Made by a program: the position numbers and the translations under genes | Notes under the pieces: model-generated | What the model saw: only the letters and a program-made list of their open reading frames with translations | Databases searched by the model: none | Told to the model about the DNA's origin: nothing | Shown here: in pieces, positions 1-9,498 of the stretch | How the letters are laid out: the number at the start of each line of letters is the position of its first letter | Numbering within the stretch: the first letter of the stretch is position 1 | NCBI GenBank assembly: GCA_913057135.1 | Contig: CAJXNM010000006.1 | Span: forward strand, 20,834 to 84,833 | DNA from: an uncultured Halieaceae bacterium | GTDB lineage: Bacteria; Pseudomonadota; Gammaproteobacteria; Pseudomonadales; Halieaceae | DNA length: 64,000 nt | Direction: 5' to 3'

Positions 1-52
1 ACGTGGTAACAGTTATTTGGTGAGCAGATGCTTGTTCAGTAGGTGCCGGCCC

Positions 53-709
53 CTAGCCACCGCGTACTTTGCTTAAAAAGGCTGCCATTTGTGCATTTTT
101 CTCGGCAGCAATACGCTGCGCGCATTCGCCGTTACCGAGTCGTTCTAATAACTCGGCTGCGCCTGGTATGTCGGCGAGCAAATCCCATTGGTAGGTTTTG
201 GCCGCAACGCCGGCGGCTAAATCGAGGGAGTACATGGCCACAAAATCGGCCGCGGTAACCTGCTCACCCATGAGATAGGGCTTAAACGCCCCCAGTTGCT
301 TAACGGCGCGCACCCCTTTCTCGAGCACAGGACGCACTTCTTCAATGGTCAAGGCCGGATTTTCGCCACCAAAAAACACCCCTGGAAATAGTCGGCGCGC
401 AGGTAATTCAATGTAGAGCTTGAGCACCTGCAGCATCTGACGTGTCTGTGCCTTGGCAAAGGGGTCGGCGGGGAAGAGGGGTTTTTCTGGGTAGGCATCT
501 TCTAGGTAGTCCAAAATCACCAAGGTCTCCGACAGGCAACCGTCATCCGTTTCAAGTACAGGAACCTTGCCCAGCGGGCTTTTCTGCAGCCAGTCGTCCT
601 CTTGGCTCGGCATAGAAACGACGGTTTCATAGTCGAGACCTTTGGCATCGAGGGCCATACGAACCATGTTGAAGTAATTGCTGACGGCAAAACCATAAAG
701 TTTGAGCAC
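53..709 (-). CDS. Glutathione S-transferase family protein
   Basis: Cytosolic GST-fold protein of 218 residues. The N-terminal thioredoxin-like domain opens with LKLYGFAVSNYFNMVRMAL, and the cis-Pro loop (KVPVLE) precedes LSETLVILDYLE, the usual glutathione gamma-Glu contact. An all-helical C-terminal domain follows. I chose a GTG start because AGGAG lies 6 nt upstream, and translation from it begins exactly at the first beta strand. A longer reading to 751 would add about 14 residues that do not look like GST. The family conjugates glutathione to electrophiles or isomerises substrates; the substrate here cannot be told. It is divergent from the metallophosphoesterase gene. Confidence 0.88.
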   Translation of the reverse strand: MLKLYGFAVSNYFNMVRMALDAKGLDYETVVSMPSQEDDWLQKSPLGKVPVLETDDGCLSETLVILDYLEDAYPEKPLFPADPFAKAQTRQMLQVLKLYIELPARRLFPGVFFGGENPALTIEEVRPVLEKGVRAVKQLGAFKPYLMGEQVTAADFVAMYSLDLAAGVAAKTYQWDLLADIPGAAELLERLGNGECAQRIAAEKNAQMAAFLSKVRGG

Positions 710-901
710 AGTGATCTCCTGCGTATTATTGGCGTTGTCAGGTCTACCCACGGCGTCGTGGGATCCTTTCGTTTCATCATAACGGTATTCGTCGGCCTAT
801 AGTTTCAAGGCTTCAACCGCTGGGTTACATAAATAGCTGTCAATAAGTCGTCATGGATGGTCATTAACCTTATCGCGTGTTTTGTACGGAGATCTCACAC
901 A

Positions 902-2161
902 ATGCGTTTAATCGATTTGGCGCTCGTCACGCTGCTAACCGTCACCCTGCCTGCCTGTGCAACTGATAAGGCAGCACCCAGCCTGGGCTTTATTGCCCTC
1001 GGTGACGCCGGACTGCATCACGATTGGTACGACCCTGATGACATCGGCTACACCTATGAGGAACTGGTTGCCGAAGAGCGCGCCGATTGGATAGAAGATG
1101 GACGTCCCCCCGAGGATTTTGTGCTGCCACCGCTGTACCAAGTGCCAGGCACTGACTATGTGGTTGAACAGTCCGGGCAGGCAGCTACAGCAACCGCTAT
1201 CGAGCAGTTCTGCAACAGTGCCCTATGCGAGTTCATGATTGTGCTCGGCGATAACATCTACCCCGATGGCGCCGACGGTTCTGCCACCGATCAACAAAAG
1301 CTCATGGATATTCTGGTGACCCCGTATGACCGTATCGGTCGCGATCAGCCAGATTTTCGTTTTTATGCGGCGCTGGGCAACCATGACTGGTACAGCTCCC
1401 GCAAAGGTCGCGATGTCCAAGTAGCTTTTGGTGCCAGCGGCGCTACCCGGTACACCATGGAGCCACCCGGTTTTTACCGTTTTCGACGAGGTGATGCCGA
1501 ATTCTGGGTGCTCGATACCGAGATGCTCCTGGCTGACAGTGTTATCTACAAAGATCGTTTAGATGCTCAGGGCAGGGAGATCGTGAACGCCGAACTGGAT
1601 TTGGCGCCATCGTGGGCACGCCCCCAAACCCCCGAGGAGTATGCTCAAGTGGAGTGGCTGGCAAAATCTATGGCCGCCTCGGATGCCAACTGGAAGTTCG
1701 TATATGGCCATCACACTTTGTGGTCGGCCGGTGGCACCAAGTACGCCGAGGCCCATGTGTTGAGACCTTTACTGCTGCCGATTTTGTGTCGCTATGCGGA
1801 TGCCTGGTTTAACGGGCACGAACACGATCTGGGGGTTTTTAGCGATAGCTGTGAATCGGTATTGGGCCACAGTAATCGACCACTACCCATCATTGTATCG
1901 GGCGCCGGCGCCAAGCAACGTGCCATTAATCCGCGCTTTCACGCCTATCAAGAGGCCACGTACCCCAGTTACGAGGGGCATTGGATGAAAGGTATGACCT
2001 GGGGCTTCGCCCACGTGGCTCTTTGGCAGGAAGAGGGCGAAGTCACCATGATATCCACCCCGAATGACCAAAGTGGAGAGCCCGTGGTGGAATACCGGTT
2101 CCCATTAAGGAAGCGCTCTGGGATGTTTGATGCCGAGGGTGCCTCAGTAGCAGCCAATTAG
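902..2161 (+). CDS. Metallophosphoesterase (acid phosphatase-like) lipoprotein
   Basis: 419 residues starting MRLIDLALVTLLTV and ending the leader at a lipobox-like LPAC, so probably exported and lipidated. Calcineurin-like metal motifs follow: IALGDAG, then VLGDNIYPDG, then LGNHDWY, then YGHH and NGHEHD, the GD/GDN/GNHD/GH/GHxH series of dinuclear metal phosphatases, closest to purple acid phosphatase types. A start at 857 is possible, but the one at 902 has GGAG about 10 nt upstream and gives a clean signal peptide. It ends 8 bp from the convergent MazF stop. The likely role is periplasmic phosphate-ester hydrolysis. Confidence 0.85.
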   Translation: MRLIDLALVTLLTVTLPACATDKAAPSLGFIALGDAGLHHDWYDPDDIGYTYEELVAEERADWIEDGRPPEDFVLPPLYQVPGTDYVVEQSGQAATATAIEQFCNSALCEFMIVLGDNIYPDGADGSATDQQKLMDILVTPYDRIGRDQPDFRFYAALGNHDWYSSRKGRDVQVAFGASGATRYTMEPPGFYRFRRGDAEFWVLDTEMLLADSVIYKDRLDAQGREIVNAELDLAPSWARPQTPEEYAQVEWLAKSMAASDANWKFVYGHHTLWSAGGTKYAEAHVLRPLLLPILCRYADAWFNGHEHDLGVFSDSCESVLGHSNRPLPIIVSGAGAKQRAINPRFHAYQEATYPSYEGHWMKGMTWGFAHVALWQEEGEVTMISTPNDQSGEPVVEYRFPLRKRSGMFDAEGASVAAN

Positions 2162-2169
2162 AATGGTCA

Positions 2170-2499
2170 CTAGCTCACTAGTACACGTACCTTGGCTAAG
2201 ACATCGGCTAATACATCAGCGGGTGCGCGTTCTATGAATTTAATGCCACGGTATGCGTAATCGATGGTTTTCACTTGCTGGCAAAGTACGACGCCCTGGG
2301 TTTTTGTTTGCTGCAAAGCAACCTCAAAACCATGGCCGCGTACACGACTGGTGATTGGAGCAACCAAAGCTAGCTGAATTTTTCTATTGAATGGCTCAGG
2401 CGACAAAACGAGCGCTGGTCGTTTGTGCGCTTGTTCATGACCGGCTGACGGATCGAAGTCGGTCCATACGATGTCACCACGCTTAGGTACATAGGACAC
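2170..2499 (-). CDS. mazF: MazF/PemK-family endoribonuclease toxin
   Basis: 109-residue protein with the MazF hallmark PKRGDIVWTDFDPSAGHEQ at the N-terminus, then KRPALVLS, then APITSR. The family cleaves mRNA at short sequences and is neutralised by the AbrB-fold partner encoded just upstream. The start codon is GTG and directly abuts the antitoxin stop (TAG then GTG), so translation is probably coupled; AAGGAG lies inside the end of the antitoxin gene. Length is normal and the gene looks intact. Confidence 0.93.
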   Translation of the reverse strand: MSYVPKRGDIVWTDFDPSAGHEQAHKRPALVLSPEPFNRKIQLALVAPITSRVRGHGFEVALQQTKTQGVVLCQQVKTIDYAYRGIKFIERAPADVLADVLAKVRVLVS

Positions 2500-2754
2500 C
2501 TACCCAAGCTCCTTACCTACTGATTCATCATGTATCCAGGCTTTGTCTTCATCATCTAGTGTTATTGAGTCTATAGGTGAGGCTCGTAACAGATCATCCA
2601 GACTATAGCGTGGCGCAGCCTGAGTGATCACGATCTTTCCGTCTACGACTTCTATTTCCACGGCGTCCCCCAGACTGAGCCCAGCCTCTGCCAATACCGG
2701 CGCCGGAATAATGGTGCCCGCTGAATTTCCCCACTTTCGGATATTGGTGTGCAT
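2500..2754 (-). CDS. mazE: MazE-family AbrB-fold antitoxin
   Basis: 84 residues. The N-terminal swapped-hairpin DNA-binding domain (KWGNSAGTIIPAPVLAEAGL then GDAVEIEVVDGKIVI) is characteristic of MazE. The acidic C-terminus (LDDEDKAWIHDE) is where MazE proteins wrap MazF. AGAGG lies 8 nt before ATG. A promoter with a palindrome in its spacer lies upstream, consistent with autoregulation by the MazEF complex. It is first in the two-gene operon. Confidence 0.93.
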   Translation of the reverse strand: MHTNIRKWGNSAGTIIPAPVLAEAGLSLGDAVEIEVVDGKIVITQAAPRYSLDDLLRASPIDSITLDDEDKAWIHDESVGKELG

Positions 2755-2782
2755 ATTGACCGCCTCTGTTTAAACGTTGTTT

Positions 2783-2810
2783 ATACTAGCATATGCTGAG
2801 CGGCGTACAA
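2783..2810 (-). promoter_or_regulatory. mazEF promoter with internal palindrome
   Basis: Read on the minus strand: -35 TTGTAC (2805-2810), 16-bp spacer, -10 TAGTAT (2783-2788), about 30 bp before the mazE start. A perfect 10-bp palindrome AGCATATGCT (2788-2797) sits in the spacer and touches the -10, a good place for repression by MazE. This is a visual match only. Confidence 0.5.
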
Positions 2811-2956
2811 CGCCGATGAGCACACTTTGCTCTGCCGTGGCCATTCTTCAACAGCCAAGTTAGAGGTAATTCTCACTCACAAGAATCGGTCTGCCCGCGT
2901 CGTGAATTTGTCGCGATTCACAGTATGTTCACACTAACGTCACTTGAGTGTAACGC

Positions 2957-2992
2957 GCCTCCGTGACCCTGCGCGGGTCACTTACTGGAGGC
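2957..2992 (+). promoter_or_regulatory. Stem-loop holding the ribosome-binding site of the TonB receptor
   Basis: GCCTCC (2957-2962) and GTGACCC (2963-2969) pair with GGGTCAC (2975-2981) and GGAGGC (2987-2992) around a TGCGC loop, with a one-sided TTACT bulge. The distal arm contains GGAGG, the Shine-Dalgarno of the ATG at 3000. Thirteen perfect pairs suggest the ribosome site is occluded when folded. The rest of 2760-2999 shows only the mazEF promoter and a weaker GTGAAT/ATTCAC hairpin near 2910. Confidence 0.55.
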
Positions 2993-2999
2993 TTTTCCC

Positions 3000-5522
3000 A
3001 TGCAATTTCGTTCCCGTCGATTGGCCCAGGCCGTTTCTCTGGCTACTGTTGGTCTAGCTACTACAGCCGCTGTGCCCCATGCGCTAGCACAAACAAATGA
3101 AGGCCTTGAAGAGGTTTACGTTTACGGGCAGATCGGTGCTGCCCAATCGGCCATTGCCCAGCAGCGCGCAGCCAACGACATTCGATCGGTACTCGATGTC
3201 GAGCGGGCCGGCTTCTTCCCCGACCAGAACATGGCCGAGGCCATTGGCCGCATGTCCGGTGTCGGTGTGGTCAATGACCAGGGCGAGGGACGCTACGTCA
3301 CTATTCGTGGTCTAGGTGAGAACTACAACAACGTGTTCGTGAACGGTGCGGACCTGCCATCCCCAGAGGGTGACTCGCGCGCGATTCCCCTTGATGTTAT
3401 CCCCAATGACATCATCGCCGAGGTCGAGGTACTGAAAACCCTATTACCCCAGAACGATGCGAACTCACTGGGCGGTGCCATCAACATCAAGTCGCTATCG
3501 GCCTTCGATAAACCCGATTACTTCTACCGTCTCACCGGCGAGAGTTACTACAACGCCCTGAACGAGACCTGGAGCCCCAAAATGAACGCCACCGTGAGCA
3601 ATACTTTTGCCACGGGTGATTCAGCCGAAGACAATTTCGGTGTGGCGTTTACGGTTTCTTACTTCGATCGTGAATTGGCCAATGACAACGCCGAAACTGG
3701 CGGTGGTTGGAGCCAAGACGATGACGGTGTGGTCGAAGGTACCACCGACCTCGAACAGCGAGACTACCTTGTTACTCGGGATCGTTTGGGCGCTGGCTTG
3801 AATCTGGATTACAAGCTCGATAACACCAGCCTGTACTTGCGTAGCTTGTACTCGGAATTCGGCGATACCGAAATTCGTAATGGCACTATTTTCGAGTGGG
3901 ATGATCCGCAACTACCCGGTGCCGAGCCCGGCGCTGCGGTTGTGCAAAAAGAAGCGAAATTCCGTGAAGAAACGCAAACCATAAGCTCGTTACTGTTGGG
4001 TGGTGAGACGCGCAGCGGTGATTGGACCTTTGAGTACAGCGCGGGCTACAGCAAGTCAGGTGAAGAGCAGGGTCTTTCCGCCGACAGTGGGCCGGTTTTC
4101 GAATTCGATGGCGACATCAACATTGGTTTAACCGGTACCGACGTACTTCAGATAGTACCCGGCGCGGGCTATAACGATCCCGCTAATTACGTGCTCGATG
4201 CCGTAGAGTTGGTCACCGTCGACTTTGAAGATGAAATCACTACGTTTAAGTTCGATGCGGCCAAGCAGACCGATTTGTTCGGTACCGATGGCGAAATTAA
4301 GTTTGGTGTGAAAACCAATCTGCGCACCAAGACCACTGATGAAGATGTCTTTGAGACCGATGGTGGCACCCTGGAAGGCGCGTCATTGAGTGATTGGGCA
4401 GGCCCTGTCGATTACACGCTCGACCCCAGCTTCAACCTGGCCATCGATGCTCGGGCGTTCAGTGCAGCTATTTTGCCGCAAACCGATGCGATGGAGCTGA
4501 ACGAGGAAGACTCTGCGGTTGCCGATACTGAGATCGATGAGAACGTCTATGCCGGTTATGTTCAGCTGACCCAGAACTGGGACCGCTTCACCCTTATCTA
4601 CGGTCTGCGTGCTGAGATGACTGATCTTGAGGCCCGTGGCTTCGAGTTCTTCGAAGATGCCGCTGCCGATACAACCGTAGTGCGCGGTACCACCTACAGC
4701 ACCGATTACAGCAATTTCTTCCCATCCGTTACCGCGCGCTGGAACTACAGCGATGACATGGTGTTGCGTGCGGCACTCACTACCTCCATGGCGCGCCCCA
4801 CGTTCGAGCAGATTACCCCCGGGCGTGTTCGGGTCGATAATCCCGGTGATGACGAATTTGTCGTCGCTCAGGGTAATCAAGACCTAGATCCCCTCGAGGC
4901 TGTGAACTTCGATCTGATGGCGGAATACTATCCGGCTAAGAATGCAGTACTGTCCGCTGGTTTGTTCTACAAAGACATCAGTAACTTCATTTACGAAGCC
5001 ACCATCGACGGTACTGGCGACCTTGATGGTTATGAAGTGGAAACCTTCTTAAACGCCGACGAAGCGTATATTGCGGGCGTTGAGTTCAATGCGGTTTACA
5101 CCTGGGATTCAGGCTTCCTTGTGAACGCCAATATGACCTTTGTCGACGCTGAAACCACCATCGATTTTGATGGCGGCAGTCGCGACATCATGCTGCCTAA
5201 CCAGGCGGAGACGGTGGGAACGTTGACCGTCGGCTACGAGAAAGACTGGCTGTCGCTGCGTCTTGCTGCGAACTATCGCTCGAAGGCGTTTATCGAGGCC
5301 GGTGACTTGGAAGATAGCTTCGAGGATCTGTACGAAGATTCAAACATGAACGTACAGTTCAGTGGCTATGCCAATGTCACCGATCAGCTGCAGCTGTTCT
5401 TGAAGGTGCAGAACCTGACCGACGAGCCCTACTACGCCTACCAGTCACGCGCTCGTTATAACGCTCAATACGAGACCTACGATGTGGCGTACTACGTGGG
5501 CTTTGAGTTCTCTAACTTCTAA
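3000..5522 (+). CDS. TonB-dependent outer-membrane receptor (Xanthomonas/Caulobacter type)
   Basis: 840 residues with a cleavable signal peptide (ends near ALAQ, residue about 31) and a TonB-box-like segment EEVYVYGQ. The plug domain contains the AEAIGRMSGV, IRGLGENYNNVFVNG and LGGAINI blocks; a 22-strand-type barrel follows, ending in aromatic F (FEFSNF). The plug pattern matches the TonB-Xanth-Caul group, which often takes up carbohydrates or other large nutrients rather than siderophores. No sugar, iron or TonB/ExbBD genes are adjacent, so the substrate is unknown. GGAGG lies 8 nt before ATG and is inside a predicted hairpin. Confidence 0.92.
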   Translation: MQFRSRRLAQAVSLATVGLATTAAVPHALAQTNEGLEEVYVYGQIGAAQSAIAQQRAANDIRSVLDVERAGFFPDQNMAEAIGRMSGVGVVNDQGEGRYVTIRGLGENYNNVFVNGADLPSPEGDSRAIPLDVIPNDIIAEVEVLKTLLPQNDANSLGGAINIKSLSAFDKPDYFYRLTGESYYNALNETWSPKMNATVSNTFATGDSAEDNFGVAFTVSYFDRELANDNAETGGGWSQDDDGVVEGTTDLEQRDYLVTRDRLGAGLNLDYKLDNTSLYLRSLYSEFGDTEIRNGTIFEWDDPQLPGAEPGAAVVQKEAKFREETQTISSLLLGGETRSGDWTFEYSAGYSKSGEEQGLSADSGPVFEFDGDINIGLTGTDVLQIVPGAGYNDPANYVLDAVELVTVDFEDEITTFKFDAAKQTDLFGTDGEIKFGVKTNLRTKTTDEDVFETDGGTLEGASLSDWAGPVDYTLDPSFNLAIDARAFSAAILPQTDAMELNEEDSAVADTEIDENVYAGYVQLTQNWDRFTLIYGLRAEMTDLEARGFEFFEDAAADTTVVRGTTYSTDYSNFFPSVTARWNYSDDMVLRAALTTSMARPTFEQITPGRVRVDNPGDDEFVVAQGNQDLDPLEAVNFDLMAEYYPAKNAVLSAGLFYKDISNFIYEATIDGTGDLDGYEVETFLNADEAYIAGVEFNAVYTWDSGFLVNANMTFVDAETTIDFDGGSRDIMLPNQAETVGTLTVGYEKDWLSLRLAANYRSKAFIEAGDLEDSFEDLYEDSNMNVQFSGYANVTDQLQLFLKVQNLTDEPYYAYQSRARYNAQYETYDVAYYVGFEFSNF

Positions 5523-5549
5523 GCACACGTTAATAAGCACACGCCATTG

Positions 5550-5572
5550 GCTGGCAGGTCACCCCTGCCAGC
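5550..5572. terminator. Bidirectional hairpin between TonB receptor and dabA
   Basis: GCTGGCAG (5550-5557), a 7-nt loop, then CTGCCAGC (5565-5572): a perfect 8-bp stem between two convergent genes, overlapping the dabA stop codon. There is no strong T run, so it may be a processing or rho-assisted terminator. Confidence 0.45.
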
Positions 5573-7922
5573 TACCCCGTAGTAAGCGATGAACGCCGCC
5601 GTCATCGAGGGCGAATAGATAGAGCCATTCGTTATCGATGAGGCTGCGCACGTCGCTGTGGCACTCGTAGATGGCGAAGATCTTTTCTTTCGGCGCTTGC
5701 AGGTAAACGCTCAACCGCAGCGGTGTATGCATCCAGCGCTTGCCATCGTGTACTGATTGCAGGGGTAAACCAACGCGCAGATCACCGGCGCCACCTTCCA
5801 GCACGCCCACATTACCGCCCACAATGTTGTGCAGCACTTTGTTGCCAGCGCCCAGCTTCTCGGGCTCTGCGACTGAGGCGTTGTATTGGCTGTTGATCCA
5901 ATGGGCCACCACAACCGGTGCAGTCATGATCAATTCGAGCACGGCACTGCTGGGGTCTTTGGCACTGTCGTAGTCATGCAGGAACACACGACCACCCAAA
6001 TGCTTGCCTCGGGTCAGTTGGCGCGGCGCTGCGATGAAGGCGGCGTTCCCCGCCAATCCCCACTCGGGACGAACCTGCGACCAATCGTGGGCTCGTCGTG
6101 TCAGCTTCTTGCGTAGTTTCGGGTCCTCTGGGTCCAAACCCAGCGCCGATGCCCGTTCACGACGGGTCGCCGCCGACGCCTGATGTAGCCAGTCTTCGAT
6201 ACGATCAGGTAACTGGCCCGACAGAATATCGACTGCGTCGGTGGTGGTGTTGTGCAATGCAGGGAAAAACGTAGTGCGATCGGGGATCTTAATACCCCGT
6301 TGCCACAGGGCTTTTCGAATGGCTACGTTGTTCAGTAGTTCCGCCAGCAGCCGCACGTTAGGCTCGCCCGAGTGGCCTCCGCAGGCGCCACAATCAAGGG
6401 AGCCCGCATGGGGATTATTGCGAGATTGGCTGGTGTGTCCGACCAGCAGCACATGTGGCGCAAAGTCCTTTGTTAGGCCCATAGCGCCCAGAATGCCTTG
6501 CAGCAGATCGGCCGCATCACTGACGCCAAGGGCGTGCCCGTCGCGCTCAAGATGCAGGTCATGGTTACTCAGAAATTGCTGAGCATTTGGGCTCTTCGGC
6601 GCAAGGGTGTCCGTGAGCAGTTTTAAGGCATAGCCCAAACCCAGCGCCTCGACGAGTGCAAACACCGAAGGCGAGCGCTGCCCCGCTTGTTTCAGCACCC
6701 GCTCGCCGGCATTGCGCATAAGCTTGGGCTGCGCCACCACTTTGGCCGTGAGCGAGGGGGCCAGCAATCCGGGAAGCTGGGGCAGCTGTTGTCCGCCGCG
6801 CTCTAGAGCAAGGGGCAGGCCGAAGAAACCCGCAAAACCCAGTGTCTGCACGTGCTGTGATTGATGTTCAAGATGGCGGCGTATCACCTCCGATCGGACG
6901 TCGATGCAGAACACAGCTTGTAACTCTGCGTCCGCGATAGGACTCGCCGGCGGCTGTAATAATAGGTTTTCCAAATGCTGTTGCCAGCGATGCTCAGCAG
7001 CTCGCTGCCAGCACCAGGCGGAGGTTTGAAGGCGACGAGCTTCTTCAACCGCTCGCCCCAGTGTTAACTGCTGATGCTGCCATTGCTGGGCGAGAATAGC
7101 GTGCACATCTGTCTGGTGCTTGCGGCTGTAGCGCCACAGCAACAACTCCCAACCCATACGAATGGCGAGCAGATCGGTGACCCGGTCGGGTGCGCCGGTG
7201 TTATGGAGATGGGCTTGCCAGCGTTCCCAGGCATAGCGTGCAGCCCAACCATTGATGCTCCAGAGTAGGGCTGTCGCGTATTGCTCGGCGTGGCTGGCGG
7301 TAATTTCAAGTTCGTAAGCGACCGCCTCGAACAGTAACTCTCGGTCATCGGGTAGCCCACGCTGAATCTCCAGCAGCCCCGGCGCTTCCATGAGAATGCC
7401 GAGACTTTTATCGGTTATCAGGTAGCTGATCCATGCCTCGTACAAGCTGCCATCAACCGGTGCGTCAGCGGCGCTGTGATCAGCGCAGAACCGACTAATG
7501 TGGTCACACAGGACGTCATCCCACTGCAGTGAATGCTGGTCGTCCCGCTGTTCATCCAGCAGGCTGCTGATGTTGCGCCACCGCAAGCCGCGAGAATCTT
7601 CCATGCGGTTTGCGGCCGAGGCTAGACTCACGCCTCCGTTTCGAGCGGCGTTACCACTGTGTTGCAAATCGTCATTTGAAGGCGGTAGCGCTTGGGCAGA
7701 ATCCGCCAGCGCAGATGGTGCCAACATAGTGACGCCCGCCAGCACTGCCATGTGGGCGCTCACATCCGCCACCGGGTGGTGACGGTATTCCCAGAACGGG
7801 TTTACCGCAATGAGCTCATCGAGAGGCCATGCAGGGGCTATACCGGCACTGGCCCGATCAAGGGCAGCGCGCCACTTTTGACCTTGCAGGGCGGGTGTTA
7901 CAACGTCGGTGACCGCGTTCAT
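5559..7922 (-). CDS. dabA: DabA, cytoplasmic subunit of energy-coupled inorganic-carbon transporter (DUF2309)
   Basis: 787 residues of the DUF2309/UPF0753 family. The beta-carbonic-anhydrase-like zinc site is visible: CIDVRSE near residue 338 supplies Cys and Asp, and a His near 494 and Cys near 510 lie in HTSQSRNNPH and LDCGACGGHSG. DabA is known to work with the membrane subunit DabB to hydrate CO2 one-way to bicarbonate using the cation gradient. I chose the ATG at 7922, which overlaps the dabB stop as ATGA; a longer reading to 8018 would lie inside dabB. No carboxysome or RuBisCO gene is in the window, so the role is probably bicarbonate supply for anaplerotic carboxylation. Confidence 0.9.
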   Translation of the reverse strand: MNAVTDVVTPALQGQKWRAALDRASAGIAPAWPLDELIAVNPFWEYRHHPVADVSAHMAVLAGVTMLAPSALADSAQALPPSNDDLQHSGNAARNGGVSLASAANRMEDSRGLRWRNISSLLDEQRDDQHSLQWDDVLCDHISRFCADHSAADAPVDGSLYEAWISYLITDKSLGILMEAPGLLEIQRGLPDDRELLFEAVAYELEITASHAEQYATALLWSINGWAARYAWERWQAHLHNTGAPDRVTDLLAIRMGWELLLWRYSRKHQTDVHAILAQQWQHQQLTLGRAVEEARRLQTSAWCWQRAAEHRWQQHLENLLLQPPASPIADAELQAVFCIDVRSEVIRRHLEHQSQHVQTLGFAGFFGLPLALERGGQQLPQLPGLLAPSLTAKVVAQPKLMRNAGERVLKQAGQRSPSVFALVEALGLGYALKLLTDTLAPKSPNAQQFLSNHDLHLERDGHALGVSDAADLLQGILGAMGLTKDFAPHVLLVGHTSQSRNNPHAGSLDCGACGGHSGEPNVRLLAELLNNVAIRKALWQRGIKIPDRTTFFPALHNTTTDAVDILSGQLPDRIEDWLHQASAATRRERASALGLDPEDPKLRKKLTRRAHDWSQVRPEWGLAGNAAFIAAPRQLTRGKHLGGRVFLHDYDSAKDPSSAVLELIMTAPVVVAHWINSQYNASVAEPEKLGAGNKVLHNIVGGNVGVLEGGAGDLRVGLPLQSVHDGKRWMHTPLRLSVYLQAPKEKIFAIYECHSDVRSLIDNEWLYLFALDDGGVHRLLRGSWQG

Positions 7923-9451
7923 AAGCACTCCTGTGTCGTCGTGTGTTTGGTTGTGGTCAGCGCAAGGGTATTCGGTAGTCGGACAGGGCAAAGCCGCAGT
8001 GTGGCGCGGGTGAACCACTCATCAAGGTACAAGCCGCGATACAGTTTGTGCTGCAACCATGCGCCGGCGGGGTAGTGACCAAATTGACGTACCACCCACC
8101 ACACAACAGCCATACTCACCAACAGCCCCGATACCCAAAGGTCGGCAGCAGAACCTGCAGACAGCGCATTTGTGTCAATCAGCTGTGCTGCGGTGTGCTC
8201 AAGCCCGGCGTACATCACAACCATGCCAAGCCCCGCGAGCGTGGCCATAATAAGTCGAGGGGCTCGTTTCGAGACCAGGGCTTCGAGCAGTACGGCGAAT
8301 AACAGGACTGCCAGGAGGGTGCGGCTGCTGAGGGTCATGGTGGCGCCCAACACATCGGGCAAGAACACCATCGTGGCCGTCGCAACGGTCGCTGCTACAG
8401 GGGCCACCCAAAGGGCAGATGCTGGACGCTGAGCGGGGCGAGCGACCCGTGTACCCGCCGCAAGGAAAGACCAGGCTTTATAGCAAGAATGGGCCAGCAG
8501 ATGCAGCAGTGCCAGGTGGTATAGCCCTAGTGCACACTCGATCAACATGAGTCCCATTTGTGCCGATGTTGACCAGGCTAGTTGGGCTTTTACATTGGTC
8601 TCAACTGACATCACCGATACGGCGATGGCAGTACTGATCCCCGCCACGATCAGGATCCACCACTGGGCCACAGGCACTTGGCTTATGAGTGGTGCGAACA
8701 TAATGAGCAGTACACCCCCCAGGTTGATCACGCCCGCATGTAACAGGGCAGAGACCGGGGTGGGAGCCTCAACCACTTGAATCAGCCAGCCGTGAAGCGG
8801 TAGCTGCGCACATTTAATCAGCGCTGCCTGGGCGAGTAACACAGCTGCAATTTGTGCCCGCAAACTTGGCTCGCTGTTTGTCACCGCTGCCATGAGATCA
8901 GTCATCTGCCAGGTGCCGTATTCCACGTACAGCAACAGCCCGGCGACCACCAGTGCAAGCTCGGCAACCCGTGCCAGCAGGAATTTTTTGTGTGCCGCTA
9001 GCACGGCGCGTGTCCGTGTGGGGTAGAACAGCAGCAGCCGATGCAGCCCTAGGCTGATGGCGATCCATCCGACGATGATGGCACCCAAGTGGTTGGCGAG
9101 CACGACGAGCAGTACAGAGCCAATGGTGAGCTGAAAATTGCCAATGTATTGAGATTGTCGTGCCTCACCGGCCAAATAGTGCTCGGAGTAGTGAGCCAAA
9201 ATGAAGGCTAAAAACGTAACCAACACGGCAATGGCTTGAATGGCGTAACTGGACTGATCCCAGATGGCCGCGTTCAAGGTTTGTTGTAGTGGTGCGGGTG
9301 ACAAGGTCGGTGCTACTACACCGATCACCGCCAAGGCCAGGGCTGCGCCGTTAATGAACTGTGCGTAGCGCCAGCGGCAGAGAGCCGGAATGGCCGCGGT
9401 GAACAGCAACAGCGGCAGCACGAGACTTAAAGAGACAGGTAACGATGACAT
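7919..9451 (-). CDS. dabB: DabB, membrane proton-channel-like subunit (NuoL/MrpA relative)
   Basis: 510 residues with about 12-14 hydrophobic segments and proton-antiporter family motifs: QAALIKCAQLPLHGWLIQ and VEAPTPVSALLHAGVIN, as in NuoL/MrpA. The conserved Lys and His residues of the proton path are present. Immediately followed by dabA with a 4-bp overlap, the diagnostic context for DAB transporters. GGAG lies 7-8 nt before ATG. Named from fusion with dabA rather than complex I, because no other nuo or mrp genes are near. Confidence 0.9.
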   Translation of the reverse strand: MSSLPVSLSLVLPLLLFTAAIPALCRWRYAQFINGAALALAVIGVVAPTLSPAPLQQTLNAAIWDQSSYAIQAIAVLVTFLAFILAHYSEHYLAGEARQSQYIGNFQLTIGSVLLVVLANHLGAIIVGWIAISLGLHRLLLFYPTRTRAVLAAHKKFLLARVAELALVVAGLLLYVEYGTWQMTDLMAAVTNSEPSLRAQIAAVLLAQAALIKCAQLPLHGWLIQVVEAPTPVSALLHAGVINLGGVLLIMFAPLISQVPVAQWWILIVAGISTAIAVSVMSVETNVKAQLAWSTSAQMGLMLIECALGLYHLALLHLLAHSCYKAWSFLAAGTRVARPAQRPASALWVAPVAATVATATMVFLPDVLGATMTLSSRTLLAVLLFAVLLEALVSKRAPRLIMATLAGLGMVVMYAGLEHTAAQLIDTNALSAGSAADLWVSGLLVSMAVVWWVVRQFGHYPAGAWLQHKLYRGLYLDEWFTRATLRLCPVRLPNTLALTTTKHTTTQECL

Positions 9452-9498
9452 AGCGCATCTCCGGTAAGGGTATAGGCGCTATGGTTGATGCTTTCTTT

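Noticed and set aside
4383..4880. Minus-strand open frame of 165 codons opposite the TonB receptor
   Set aside because: No ribosome site or family match; the barrel on the other strand is continuous and complete.
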